The position numbers were made by a program, and so were the translations under genes. Of a stretch of 64,000 nt of DNA, positions 47,097 through 60,600 are shown piece by piece (positions within the stretch are counted from its first letter, which is position 1; each line of letters opens with the position of its first letter). The stretch spans positions 310,001-374,000 of the forward strand of contig JAFREE010000007.1 of assembly GCA_019400425.1 (NCBI GenBank). The letters run 5' to 3'. Origin of the DNA: Hymenochaete sp. R1. Lineage: Eukaryota; Basidiomycota; Agaricomycetes; Hymenochaetales; Hymenochaetaceae. The notes below the pieces were generated by a model. That model worked only from the letters and a program-made list of their open reading frames with translations, made no database searches and was not told the DNA's origin.

Positions 47097-48602
47097 ATGT
47101 CTGCCATTTCTATCTGGTGCGTTCTAATATAATCTCTCTTTTTAGCAGGTAAATAATACCAAATGCTACAGGAGTCGTGTTCTTCAGCCTGGCAAGAAAG
47201 TTAGCTTTGTTGCCCAGGTAGAGCTGCGTATTACTGGTGCCGCCCTTGACGCAAAACTGGATGACCCAAAAAGCCGCTCCTCTGTGAAGCTCACATACCA
47301 GAGCATTGATGAGGATGACCTCGAGAAGCAGGATCTCACATCAATCTCGACTGTACTTTGCAACCTAACCCCAGAAAAGGTGCGCGTGGGATATCTCTGG
47401 TAGGAACGTGCATTTAACGTGAACGCAGGTCGAGCAATGCCCCCTTGACATCACTATTCCGAAGGATGACGAAGTTGAGCTTGAGGTTATTGGCAAAAAG
47501 TATGGCGCCCCTTGTGGTGTGGCTGTTGTGTGTGCTGACGAAGAATCATCTAGCGCTATTCATATTTCTGGGAACTATATCGGTACGTGCTATAATATAT
47601 ATGCCGAATTTCTTTCCGGAGTCTCTCTGAACAGATTATACACCAGACTACGACAGCGGAGCCAGCGACGAGGAGCCTGATAGTGATGAAGAAGGCTATG
47701 ACCTTGATGAAGTGAGCTCGGATGTCGAAATCGATCCTGCCTTACTTGAAGACGCGGAGATGGATAGTGACGAGGAAGAAAAAGACGATTCTGCGTAAGT
47801 ACAAACACCTTTCGCCGGTGTCACATCTCTAATTTATTCTCAGTCGCTTTGAAGAAATCAAGGAGGAAGTGGCTATCCCCGTTCCTTCCAAGAAAAGGGC
47901 TCGTGAATCGGATGCTGCAGAGGCCTCAACGGAAGAGGGTGGCGAAAAACTGAGCAAAAGGCAACAAAAGAAGCTCAACAAAAAGCTGAAATCTGAGGAA
48001 GGACAAGCAACTGCTGTCCCTGAAGTGAAAGACATGAAAGAAGACGGCAAGGAGGGCAAGAAAGAGGGGAAGGAAGTTAAGGAAACTCCCGTAGGTGGTA
48101 TTGTAAAGAAGGAAGGTGGTTTACAGGTGCAAGATAAGAAAGAGGGTGCAGGAAAGGCTGCGAAGAAGGGCGACACCGTCTCTATGCGGTATGTGGGGAA
48201 GCTCAACGATTCAAACAAAGTGTTCGATTCCAATACGAAGGGAAAGCCGGTATGAAAGTCCCTTTTGAATATAAACAGTCTTGTTAATGCTTTTATCGTA
48301 AAGTTTATCTTCAAGCTTGGCCAAGGTGAAGTCATCAAAGGTCCGTCAGAATTGTATTCTTTCTCAACAAAACTCGGACTAATTCGTACTTTCCATAGGT
48401 TGGGATGAAGGTATTGCTGGGATGAAAGTTGGAGGAGAGCGCCTCCTTATAGTGCCTCCCAAGCTCGGATACGGTGGTCGCAAAATGGGTGACATTCCTG
48501 CAAATTCAACCCTCCGCTTTGGTACGCTTTCTTTCCATCTGCGGAAGCTCCTCCCTCTCATACGTTTTCCTTGAAGAATGCAAGCTCTTGGAGATCAAGT
48601 AG
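47097..48602 (+). CDS. FPR4: nucleolar FKBP prolyl isomerase (Fpr3/Fpr4 type)
   Basis: Prolyl cis-trans isomerase of the nuclear/nucleolar FKBP39/Fpr3-4 class, which in yeast isomerises histone H3 prolines. The N-terminal nucleoplasmin-like domain starts [20 protein letters not shown]. An acidic stretch ([30 protein letters not shown]) leads to a Lys/Glu-rich basic region ([34 protein letters not shown]) and then the FKBP domain: [55 protein letters not shown], ending ECKLLEIK. Key FK506-pocket residues (the aromatic in GYG, KGWDEG) are kept. The last codon block is joined across a short final intron. Several introns. Confidence 0.95.
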
Positions 48603-48806
48603 TTTTTCTTTCGCTTCTTGGTTGCTTGAATCTCTTAAAAGGCCGCAAAAGGCCATTGCGTGTTTCCTGACTCCATTGTACCCTTTTCTATGTTGCATAT
48701 TATGTTTAAAATTGGTGTCCGCGATCAACAGTAACGACGTTTGTGATTTTTTGCGAGTACATGATAGTTGTATCTATGCTACAGCGTAACTACAATTTGC
48801 TAGCCC

Positions 48807-50789
48807 TCACTGTTGACCATCTGGTTTCAGGGAGCTCCGCCCTGCACGAAGAATCTCATCAGTCGATAGTAGGTTTACAGCAATAACGGAACTAGAAGAG
48901 CAATTAACGAGTGCACTATCAACTTTCAATTTTGGTACATACCAAGAGTGAAGCATCTGGCGTTTGACGCGGTAATTGTCCCATATTCCTTCAACAGCAG
49001 GATCTATTGGCTCGCCAGATTGCAGGTCGAGACCAACGACGTGACCCTCTTGCGCCTCGTCCTGAAGCGCATTGACAACGTCCTGTACATCAAATCCGCC
49101 GTTTTGGGCGAGGGTTTTGGGGATAACAAGCAAAGCATCCGCAAATGCCTGCACGCCCATCTTGGAACGACCTTTTGCAGACTTCTTCACGGTGCCGGAC
49201 AGATGGTTTGCACACATGACCTCGAAAGCACCTGCACCTGGAATGAGAGCGTTGTCCTCGATGGAATTTTTAGCGGCGCGCAAGCCGTCACGAAGGGCAT
49301 CATTGATCTGGGTGAGCGTATGTGCATTTGGTCCCTTGATCAGAAGGGTAACACTCTTCGGCTCCTTGACCTCCTCGACAAAAGTGTACTTCTCTTCGCC
49401 GAGAGTATGTTCGTAAACGAGCCCCGCCCAGCCTAACACGTCTGGGGTGAGATCATCCACGGAGTTCTGAGCAACTCCTCCGCAAACCAGTTGCAGCCTA
49501 TAAAGTCTCGTCAGTCGCTTCGTTAAATGCGATGTACTTGCTAATTACCTCTCCATATTCCTTCTCTTCGCTCTCCGAAGTGCGAAGATCCCATTTTTGA
49601 CGAGCACATCAAGGCTCAGAGGGTCAATCCCCTTTTGATTGATAAGGACAAAGCCTTTCGGTTTCGTCTTTGCGTCTACGTCTTGGTCGCAGACATGGTT
49701 TTTCAGCTCAACGATCTTCTTGAGTTTCGCATCAAGAAATTTGCGCTCTGATTCAACGAGCTTTTCCCTCTGCTCCGCTGAAGAGTAGAAGAACCCAGAG
49801 TTGACCTCTCTAAAAACCTAGCATTAGATACTTGAGTTTTTGTCAAAATCGTAAAGGCGACATACGTCTTTTCATATTCTAAACTGACGTTGAGAGTTAA
49901 GATAAAAGCATTCTCTACACGTTTTGGCATGTCTGGATGACGAGCACCGTGGTCGAGGACGAGGCCGCGGATAAGCTGTGTTTCTTGAGCAGTTTTATGT
50001 TGCATTTTCATGATCTCAATCATATGCAGGTCGATCGGTTCTCTGTACGTCTCCTTAGAACCTGGAGGTGGGGGTGGTGGGCGAATCGCCAAAACGGCGT
50101 CAACGACATCCGCTGCAAGTTTCGCCGCGAGCGACAGCGTCAGCTTAGTTGAAAGAGACGTCTTGACCACATTGATGAGAGTAGCCCTGTCCATTTTAGA
50201 TGTTTGCTTGAACTTATCCAAGAACTATGATCCGCACACTTTTGAGCTTGAATTAGGAAGAGCAGGAATAAGTAACATACAGCCAAAGCCTCCTTTTTTG
50301 CCAAATCGAACCCTTCCGCGATGACTGTCGGATGCACACCCTCCGATGTATACCTGTCTGCTTGCCTCAGAAGTTCACCGACAAGGAGCACCACAGATGT
50401 CGTCCCATCTCCAACTTGATCGTCCTGAGCAACAGCGGTCCGAGCGATCATAGCTGCGGTAGGGTTTTGAATCTGCATCTCGGACAAGAGGACCTTACCG
50501 TCCTTGGTCATCTTAATTTGACCTGACCCATCCACGAGCATTTTCAACGTCCCTCGAGGACCTTTAACTACATGTCAATCTGTCTGGATCAACAGCAATG
50601 AGGAGAATGTATGCGCACCGAGGTTGCCCTTTACGACGTTGGCAAGCCCCATCGCACCATTCGTGTTGACCTGGACGAGTTCAGTTTCGGCTTACTACAG
50701 TCATAGCGAGTATTGAGACTCACTTGTAGGGCTGCCGCTCGCCTGACACTTTCTGCCTTAGGGTTGATGAGTTCAATACTGCTCGACAT
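48807..50789 (-). CDS. CCT6: T-complex protein 1 subunit zeta (CCT6)
   Basis: Subunit of the TRiC/CCT cytosolic chaperonin that folds actin and tubulin. The start [20 protein letters not shown] is the zeta signature. Following blocks: [58 protein letters not shown] (the GDGTT ATP site), [99 protein letters not shown], and the C-terminal [20 protein letters not shown]. Normal family size with about eight short introns. Divergent from the dehydrogenase gene, start codons 147 bp apart. Confidence 0.97.
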
Positions 50790-50936
50790 GTTGGACGCGT
50801 GTTTCTGGAAAGAGCAAGTAGAAATGCGCGTTTCAAAATGAGACTTTGGATGTCCACTTATTTGGTTATATTTACCCTCTGTCCATTATCACAGGCCACT
50901 CCGGGACCGCTTTAACCGGAGTCGTGTTCTGCAACC

Positions 50937-52308
50937 ATGTCCGCCAGCTCGAAACCCGTGGACGAAGTATACCAGAAGACTTTGGGTCGCCTTGAGGTCA
51001 TTAAGGCCCATCTGAAAGCAGCACCGCGTTCCGGCAGACTCGGAGGAAAAGTATGTGTCATCACAGGAGTCAATTCGTTGAAGGGGATAGGGTAAGTGAC
51101 CATTTACGCTTCCTAAATCAATTCTGAGGTCATTGACTGTCCTACTTAGCCGAGCTACTTCTATCCTTTTTGCTCATGAAGGTACGCATTCAGTTCCTAT
51201 CAAGTGGATTCATCTGGACTTTATTTCAGGGGCGCGACACCTATATCTTTTGGACTTCGAAGACTCGAATTTACCGGAACTCAAGGAGACTATTTCCAAA
51301 TCATATTCAGATTGTAGGGTAACAATCATCAAAGCCGACGCTGCAGACGAGACGGCAATTGAAGGCGTGTGTGATCAAGCGCTAAAGGATGAAGGCCGTC
51401 TTGACGTCTTCTTTGCCAACGTACGTTCGTATCTTAATGATTTATTCAACTAAAGTAGCTCAATTTTGGATTTGAATATCTGAAAATATTTAGGCCGGTG
51501 TAGTAACGTCTCAGCGCATACATGACTTATCTAAGGAGACGTTTATGAGAACAATGAGAATCAATACATTGAGCGTCTTTCTTGCTATCAAGTACGCTTC
51601 CCGGGCCATGGCGGAAGCAAGCCCTGAGAAAGGGAAACCCGAAAGCGGAGGGAGCATCATTTTGACTGCCTCAGGTAAGCTTAGGAAAAGGAACCCGTGA
51701 TCAGATCCCTAAAGCCCTTATATAAAGTCGCGGGGAAACTATCCGGCGCAGGACCAATCGATTGTATGCTGTATCCTTCTTTTAGTATATTTTGAGTCTA
51801 ATACCCTCTAAGACTCAGCAAGCAAGGCCGCGTAAGACGTTTCGATTCATTCACACAAGCATGATTTTACTTCGATTGTCGATTTGCAGCGTGAATAATA
51901 TGGCCATGACTGCCGCTTGGCAGTTACCCCGACAGAACATCCGAGTAAACTCGCTATGCCCAGGATTAATAGAGACAGGAATGACGACGACGACATTCGA
52001 TCAGGCTCGTCAGCGCGGAAATGCAGGGAAGATCGGTCAGCTCAACCCCCTGGGACGTTATGGCGTATCTGAAGGCAAGGCGTTAAACGAACACGCCACT
52101 TTTTGCTGACCTTTTAATGCCCGACCTTCCAGAAATTGCGCAGGCAGCCTTATTCCTTGCTTCAGGTATGCTCCTTCCACCGCATCATCACGAATAAAGA
52201 GCTTTAATAGCGTATCTAGACGAAGCGAGCTACGTTAACGGCCAGAACTTTGCCGTCGATGGGGGCTTGGCCAGTTCTCTGCCAGTTATGCCAGGGAAGA
52301 TGCATTGA
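50937..52308 (+). CDS. short-chain dehydrogenase/reductase
   Basis: Classical SDR oxidoreductase, NAD(P)-dependent, substrate unknown. An unusual 40-residue N-terminal extension (SASSKPVDEVYQKTLGRLEV...) precedes the nucleotide fold: GKVCVITGVNSLKGIGRATS (TGxxxxxGIG). Then LYLLDFEDSNLP, DAADETAIEGVCDQ, DVFFANAGVV (NAG motif), the catalytic Ser in SIILTAS, and after a short exon PIDYSASKAAVNNMAM (YxxxK). C-terminal IRVNSLCPGLIETGM and YVNGQNFAVDGGLA complete the fold. The Tyr-Lys exon is found by joining across the intron with acceptor CTAAG. All four catalytic elements are present. Pairs head to head with CCT6. Confidence 0.9.
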
Positions 52309-55300
52309 AGCCAGTTTTTGCGAAGGGATGGTCAATCGTAGAGTGATGATGTCGGGTACATAGTTGTTATTTTGTTTCAGCGGTAAATGGTTGGAAATTC
52401 TATCGTCGTATGCGCATCCAGTCCCAAAACTATCTCGTTTATCATTTCCCTCCTACTCTGAAGCTGTCGCACCTAACCTAATCTTCAAAATGAGTATCAC
52501 GCCATAGAGTCAAAATGACATGCTGGCTGGCGTGTAAACGTGAACTCCTGGCGTCTCCCCGTCGTGATTGTTGGCCTACGAGGGTTCTGACGGCGAGTGA
52601 TGAGAGGGTTATATTTCAACTTGCCTGTGACACCGAAGACGTGGCACGCGGTTGGCAATGGCAAATCACCGTCTTACGGCAATGGCACCTCCTGGTTGTC
52701 ATAATAGTCCGGCGCGCTTGCTTCCTCAAACCCATAGAATAGCGGCGAACTGCGTTCGCAAACTTGAATGAGGTAATCTTTCATTCTTCAGCTCCTACTT
52801 TCACGTCGTATCGTCCCGTCCTTGAGAGTCTGAATCCTGCGCACCGACTGTCGATAATCTTGAGAGTTTTGTTGGTCCATCTCATTGACTGATCGTCTAA
52901 CAAAGCCGTCGCTTATCCTCGGCGCAAGGCTGTGCGATCGCCGTTGCAAAGAAATTGAAGTCGACGGAAGCAAATTTGTCTACGCTGCGCGTGAAGAAGT
53001 GTCAATTATTCTCGAGCTTGCTCTGGAGGGATCCCAGACTTTTCATTCCTGCTGGGGATGGAATCCACTTTCTAACTCCACCTGTAGACGGCTGTGGTTG
53101 TCGAAGGGAAGGCGTCGGGATCCGAGCTTTGAAAGCTCTCTTGCCCTCCTCCGGAGTAATCGTCATAAGCGTCATTCTCGAAGAGCCTCCAGCTGGCATA
53201 ATGTATTGCTTCTCTCTGCGAACAGAATAGTCTGAAACATGAAGAAGAAACTTCAGCTGGCTATTTCAATCGGGTCTTCAGTGCTAGTGGGCGGTTACCG
53301 AAAACACCGGGCTCTTTACCGAAATTGCCTTATTAGGTAAGCGTGTGGTCTACTTTAAATTCTGGGAAGACTGAGAGCAATTGCAGATATAGATTCCAGG
53401 ATAGGACCCCTCCACACAGATAGTTTGCAGGTGGACGAAAGTAAGCAATCGAGTTCATAACTGTTCTAAAATTTCACAATGGACATACTGTGTGGAACTT
53501 AATGCCAACTTTATTCGAGCGTGCAATTACGAAGGCCTGCATATCGTCGATGAAATTGACGTCTACATTGTCTCAGAAAAGACGAAATAGTCTCTGATTG
53601 GCGCCGAAACAGCCTCCGATAAACACAGACCTCCAACGAATACGCCCCCATACGCCGCCGTGCAACTATTGACTTCGGACCCATGTGCGTAAAAGAAGAC
53701 GAAAAATCCCTTCAAACATTTCACAAACACTTCGATCCATACGTTCACTTCCATGATAGGCAAACTCTGCTGTAAAAGGAAATTTGTTGGTCCGTTTCAC
53801 AATCGAGTTTGCCAAGTCTCATGGAAGGAACGATGGACAGAGGAGAAGTGAAAGGCAAGGGAAAGATGTAGGGAAAGTAAACGATCGAGATCGACGAAGG
53901 GAAGGGAAAGAATAAATGGGAGGATTCAGGAAAGACCCGGCAAGTTACATAATGGCAAGCTCGTCTCGTCCTCCATCGACATTTAGACCGTGACCACGCC
54001 GTCCTCAGCGCATATCTGCGTTCATCATCTGCTGCGAGAATCCGCCTCCATCTCTCGACTGCAACAGCATCATGCCTTAAGCATAATTACGCCTTGCGAG
54101 GGAGGATCGCTCATACACCCATCAGCGCTGTGTCTTGGGTTGCACAACGTCTCGACAGTCTCCAAGCGCTCATGTACATCTCATCCTGTGGACGCAACCG
54201 AAGTTGGAGCAACAGTGTACGCTAGTGGAGGGATTGGACGCTCGGAAGAGGACCAGAATGCTGAGGGTGATGGAGAATATTCATGAGGTGAATGTATGGC
54301 CTTTTATACCGTGGCCGAAGGCGCTCTCTTCCCATGTCGATACATTTCAAGTAAACGAATGTCTCACCGCGAAGTTTTCATCCAGGGCCAAGCAGCCGTT
54401 TCCTGGCGCCATGAAGTTCAGGGAAGTCCAACGTTGCAAGTGACCCGTGATAACGCCTCTTCCTTCAGGCTCCGCGTGTGCTGATTCTCAACGATAGGTG
54501 AAGTTTTCGCATTCCATTGACGAACTTGCTGATGTTTGCGATGCTCGTAGCCAGGATGGTGACAGTTACGAGTCAAATCGGCCGATAGCGAGTCGACGTA
54601 AACCACTTGGTTTCCGTATAATTCGGAAAGGCCATGGCATGCCAGAGACTTAGTGATCGAAAGAACAATTGCGTGAAGGAAATACCCTCCTGGCGCGCAA
54701 GCAGGAAGGGGTTGACTCGGCCCGGAACTCAAGCGCAACGCGTTCACCACACCGACTTCTGGGATAGATCTGCCAACGCCCATACAGAACTGGCGCTCCA
54801 CAAGCCCACGTAGACACTTATTCTCCACTCATGCCTGTCACTTTAGCCTTACGACCTTCTCGTAAAGGTTCGACAGAAAGAAAACCCGGTCTTAATCTTC
54901 AGCTATATGCCGAGCAGATTTATTTTTCTCTCAACAACCTGTCTCAACTAAAGAATGGTGCCGCACATCATGCCTTCGCCAAAGCCTCTCCAACGCCCCT
55001 TTCTGAAATAAGGAAGGCAAAAACAAGCAAGCTCATGGAAAGGAGCAGTGTGGCAGCGTACTTGCTGTTTATCCAACCCTTTCCCTGTCAGAATGGACTC
55101 GTGTCGTGAGGCACCCTTCGTCATCTGCAGGGCTAAGCTTCCACATTTGCACAACCATTATCTAGCATCAAATCAGTACTAACGACCATCCGCGATGGTT
55201 AAGGCATTCCAGCGTCGATTGATGAAATCGATTTCGTAGACCGCCTGGCTTGGTTTGACCCTTTCGGACCGAGGCTTTATCAAACCAATAAAAAAAGAAC

Positions 55301-57651
55301 CTTTTCCGCGTCCACAGGCGTCACCTCGGCGTTTCACGGTGGGGCGCTTCTGTATTAAACAGGGCCAGTGTGAGCCTGCGAAGTTCAACTATCGAACACA
55401 ATCGAGCACGAATAAGGAATGTTTACAAGAACGGATATTGCATCGTTGATTTTGGAAGGTATGCGATTGAGGGCTTGGATCGTTTGTAACGTTAACTCTT
55501 GGACTGTGGCAAACTCAATCTCTAGGGGCGAATGACTGTTAGGTGAGCTGATCCCTCCGTCTTCAAATCATGTGACATTTACATGTGTCTTTATATAGCT
55601 TGCACACAGGGGAATGACTTGACTCCTGCGTTCTAATCTCGACAAATCGATGCGGTTAGCTACGAAAGACCGTACGTATGGATGTGCTATTCAGGTGACC
55701 AGCACGCACTAGACCCCGAAGGAAATAAAACTCACACACCTCCGCCTCGAGAATGGCTCAGACACTGTCATTAATCACTTTTATCATTCTTGTTTAATCG
55801 CGGACCTTTTCGGAAAGGATCCCTGAGTGCCATGATAACTTGGGAGCTTTGGAGTACGGCTACGTAGCATCTTGTGCGTCAGTATTGGCCATACAGCCTA
55901 GACGAATATTTCAAGCTTATCAAATGACGGCTCGACGAAACTCGCATCAGTACGAGTCAGTTTCAGTATTTGACCGCAACTATGACAATCGAATGGTTTC
56001 CCTGGACGCGAATTGTGGGTCCACGTCGATCCATTTATGTAAATATAGAACTATTACTAACGCTACCCAACGACGGCTTCAAGTTGCTCTGCTGAGACTT
56101 CAGAAACCGAATCTACCGAATCCCGAAAAAGTTATTGTCGGGATTCGGATATTATTTTTTAAAATAGTTATCGATGGTCATTAATGACGAATTAAGGTTT
56201 ATTCATGTGCTTCGCCAAAGGATTGGGTGGAGACATGACTTCGTATTGTCCGAGGTGTTTTGTTGAAGATCTCGATTCGCCACGCTCACGTAGTTACGTC
56301 GTAGTATCAACTCGAAGGTTCTTTTCTGAAAAATACAGAACAACGACCTTTTTCACACCCCGCGTGAAGATAAAGAACCTCTTTCAGCGCAAATCCCTGG
56401 AAGATGGCCATCGTAGTCACGGCGTTTATTCGATCATGGGCAACGTTGCACGGCATGTTTTGTGCTTCAAAGCGTTCATCCTGTTCTCCCGTTTATACAC
56501 ACTTTATCGATTCATCTGTATTCAGATCGAGTGTATGAATAGCCTAACGATTGGCGGAAAGTCGGTATGTATTAATGACACGTGCTATCTGAGATCTGTG
56601 GCCTTCAAATTGCAGTCTCTTGCTACAGGTACACGCCCGTGACGAGTTTGTGGGGCCAGATACGTCCAGGAAATAAAATTCAAATCCGGCAACACAAGAT
56701 GTGTTGTATTTTGAGGAACCTGCAACATGGACAGGGTCAGGCGCCTATCTTCTTAGAGGAGGGAGAAGCTTGGGAGAAAACGAGTTTTCAGCATGCCGAG
56801 GAGCAGAGGCGACTTTACGAAACCATACACTCAGGCAAGCACTGTTTCTCCCTCTCCTCAACCCAAAGACCTAGTGTCTAGGGCGTTCACATACACACTT
56901 CGGGTAGTATCCGGGAACGATAATTTACGACCCCCTTTCATCTCACACCGGCATCGGCCTTGAAGACACCCAATTTTTCTATCAGACTGATTGTGGCCTG
57001 AACTCACTAGCATGCACATTACTCAGTCACGACCGGCCCAACAACCCAGGATGTGCATCAACTTGCAACATTTACCAGAAGCAGAGGGCTTAAGAATGCT
57101 TGAGATCTATGTAAGATCTACAACTGAAGCCATTCCCCATTTCTGTCATATCCACGGGCATGGATTACATTCGTTATGGTAAAGTACATCGCCAAGAAAA
57201 CTCGCCGAACTCCCCTCTAATAGTCGAACAAAGGGAAACGATCATGGTGCCCAGACGAAAGGAGAGGTAGAAACATGACGTTAAAATAATATAAAGAAGG
57301 AGCAACGTCCCAGAAAAGCGCACACGCGTAGATGAAGCGGGCTTAGAAAAAGTCAGTTAGAGAAGGGAGAAGCCGAGTGGTGGGAGTGGTATCAGAGAAC
57401 TGGTATTCGGCATGCACTGGAGGAAAAGGGTGTCACAATCGCAATAAGAATACGGAAAAGAGATAAGTTGAAATGCAGTTGAAAGCATAAATTGGGCTTG
57501 CTTGCGATGATGGTGCCGAGTGTGAGTGAGAAAAATGAGTGATTGGAGGGAAATGCAAACTGCTGTAGCTATGGTCATTCCATGTCCATATGTCCTAAAA
57601 TGACAATTGTGGGAGAATAAGGAGGTTTTAAAAGAAGAATAAAGCATCATA
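52309..57651. other. 5.3-kb stretch without a recognised gene
   Basis: Many frames of 60-145 codons cover both strands, but none shows a known motif and several lack an ATG. The best ATG-started frame is the 145-codon one at 56205-56642 (listed separately). I saw no terminal inverted repeat, target duplication or transposase motif. The area may be a decayed locus, a lineage-specific gene or a noncoding gene. Confidence 0.4.
56205..56642 (+). CDS. 145-codon hypothetical ORF, doubtful
   Basis: Starts at ATG (MCFAKGLGGDMTSYCPRC) with a short Cys pair (CPRC), a basic middle (RVKIKNLFQRKSLEDG) and a weakly hydrophobic segment (CFKAFILFSRLYTLYRFICI). No family recognised. It lies in a region without other genes, has no clear promoter signal, and could be chance. 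Confidence 0.2.
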   Translation: MCFAKGLGGDMTSYCPRCFVEDLDSPRSRSYVVVSTRRFFSEKYRTTTFFTPRVKIKNLFQRKSLEDGHRSHGVYSIMGNVARHVLCFKAFILFSRLYTLYRFICIQIECMNSLTIGGKSVCINDTCYLRSVAFKLQSLATGTRP

Positions 57652-60600
57652 TCAAGTTTCATTAAATGCATCAGTTCCCCAGCCCGCGCGCACTAATGAG
57701 GGTGAGGTTACGCCTTCAGGTGAGGCAGGGAAGAACGAAGATCGATATGGCCCAACGCTCGGTGGGTTGAGAATCTTCGCTAATGAGGGGGAGGAAGTGA
57801 GAGCATTTACTGCTGCTTGAGGTGATCGGTGAATCGCTTTAGGAGTTGTCGTTATTTCAAGGGGCGTGCCAAGCTGGGGAGGAGTGGATGGCTTTCCAGT
57901 TGGTAAAGCCTTCGGTGTTGAAGCGGCTGAGGGCGTCGCACTTGGTTCGTAAGGCTCCGAAGAAACGGGCCGAAGACGGAAAGAAAATGATTCAAATGGG
58001 CGAGGCAGAACGACGTCTTCTTCACCTGAGGAAACCTCCAAGTCATCAAATCGACCACGCTTTACTGATGTTCTGAAATTTGAGATGGAAATTTCAGACA
58101 AAGGAGAGTCTGTCTTTGGCTTGGAAACCTCTGAACGAATTGGAGTCGTTAGAGATGATCGCTTTCCCGGACGTTTGGGTGTTGAAGGGATAAGAGTCTG
58201 CAACTCATCGTTGTCATCCAAACCGCTATCCCCAACAGTGACAGGAGGTGCCCAAACACGCTTTGATATGGTGATAGGGCTCGGACGAGCAGAAAGGCCG
58301 AGACCTTTGAGAGTCGAGACCTTTAACTTGGTGAAACTGGCTTCTGCACCCGCGGACGTGCTTTCCCCATCCCCATCCTCATGGTCTGGAATTGGGGACG
58401 GCTCGAGTGCAATAGAGCCAGGGCGAACTGCATCATCATCGACAAGTTCGGGGGATACAGCAAGATGTTCTAAATTTTCTGGTGTCGCCGGATGGTCATC
58501 GGACGTCCCTGTTTCGTCGGATTCATCCTCCATGAGGGCAGGAGTCTCGCAAGATGAAGCTCTAGATCGCAAGCTTCTCCCTCGGAACCGCGAAACCAAT
58601 GCAGGGTTTGGCGGGACGCCCAGGAGGCCCGTGCGCATTACGTTCCGTCCAGGAGGATAGGGGTCTGCAAGCTCGAATGTTTTGTCACGTCTATCGTCGC
58701 CATTCTCGTCTACGGGCGGACGGCCCGGAGACCTAGAACGTTGTCGCTCCGTTGTATCTGCAGGCGAGCTGGATATGCGGGCAAGCGAAGGACGGGAGTA
58801 AGGTGCGCACCTGCGACCTCGTCGCACACTGCTGGCCTCTCTCGGATCATCCTTCCTTGCAGAACTCTGTTGGGGAGCACCGAGTGTTGCTAATTCAGAA
58901 TCCTCAAGTTTAACTTCAGCAGAACGAACGCGCTTTCCCAGCTTGTGCGACGAATATACTCCATCTGATGTCCAATTCCTATTCGATGCCTTCGAATGCT
59001 TCGCAGTACGAGCATATGTTGTAAGGACACTTCTACGAGGAGACTGTGGTTGAGCTTCATCGATTCGTCGACGTTTCAATGGACGAGAATCTTCCGTTTG
59101 CCTGATATCTTCTTCCGCTTGCTTTTTCCATACCAGCCTTCGTATTTCATCATTCCGTCTTTCTACCGGAAGGTCCTTCCAGCGGTTGAACTGACGTCTC
59201 CAAGCCTCCGTTTTCTCACGCTCCTTGTCATCGGCGACCTTCAACAGCGTAAGTCTTGCCGCTTTCAGCTCCTCCAGCTTCTTGTCAATAGCTGATATTG
59301 ATGTGCGAGTAATCTTCTGGTTGGTGTCCAGTGGTGTCGATTCGCGCGTTGCAGAATCTCGGGAATCGGGTGTACATACGCGTTGAGGCCACGTGGCTCC
59401 AAATATAAGGTAGTGTCTGGTGCACCTGGAATAATGGGTTGATTGATGTGTTCTATAAATGAATATGAAGCTGCTCACCTCAGACAAACTTTTTCGAGCA
59501 CTTTCGCGGACTTTGACTTCGATCTGTTTTTCACTTTGAACCTGGAAATCTCTTCCACATCTTCAGGAGAAAGTGAACCCCAACATGTCATACAGTTTGG
59601 TCCAGGGGGGCGAACTTTCTCCTGAGGCCCTTCCTTCTCCGTGTTTACCAAGCCCTTTGCCTTTCCGCTTGCCTTAAGCTGCTGAACAGAAGAGGATTCA
59701 CCCAGTTTGCCCTTCCGACGACCGGTTGTAGAGGCGGAGTTGGACTCGGTCCTGCGAAGTCGCGCGGACTGGCGGGTCGACATGGAAGACACGGACGGGT
59801 CTCGTGAAGACTGCCCGGATGAAGATATCTGTGGGTTGGGACAACTTGCGGAGGCCTCCTTTCGTTTCTGTCCACGTGTTGCGATGACCGACTTGAATAT
59901 AGACTTCTCGAGGATAGAAGACTTAGACGCCCGGCCAATAGGTTCTGATTGAGACAAAAGTTCTTGCGAGATGCTCAGAGCGTCGTCTTCCTCAACTTTG
60001 ACAACGTCCATTACATCCCTCGTCGGTCCAGCACCCTCTGCCACCTCTGTCACCGGCAATTCGTCTTCGACTTCTACCTCATCAGTCCCTTGACGCTCGT
60101 CTTGAACAACTCGGTACACTCCTCTGCGGGTTCGCCTCTCATTTATGTTAACCTCTTCTTCCCGAGAATTTTTGACTGAACAAGACGCTTCCGTATCGCT
60201 ATCTGACTCGTCATCCGACCTTGAATGGTCTGCATCGCCCGCCTGAGGAGCGTAACCTCCTTTTCCTCTACGTTCACAAGTCTCGCATAGGCAGTGTCGG
60301 TTTTTCTTGCCAACTGAGTGACCGCAATCTATCAGACAACCTCCGGAGATTAATGAAACGCGCTCACAATATCCGTCCCCATAATGTGCCGTCAGTTCCT
60401 GCCCCATCGCTATGGGCCTAAGGGTTCTAAAGGTAATGTACCTTCCGTCTCGAAAAAGCTCGCAATTATTGTCACAATCATGCTGAAAAGAAGTCAGTAT
60501 ATAGTGTCGTGGGAACTTAAGTGTGGTGCACTGACGTTCACGAAGCGAGCGGGACCGAGGAAAAGGTGGTTCTTCTTCAGCTGTTTGGAATGAATGACGC

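Noticed and set aside
54418..54828. 136-codon minus frame in the gene-poor region
   Set aside because: Opens at a GTG and shows no family features.
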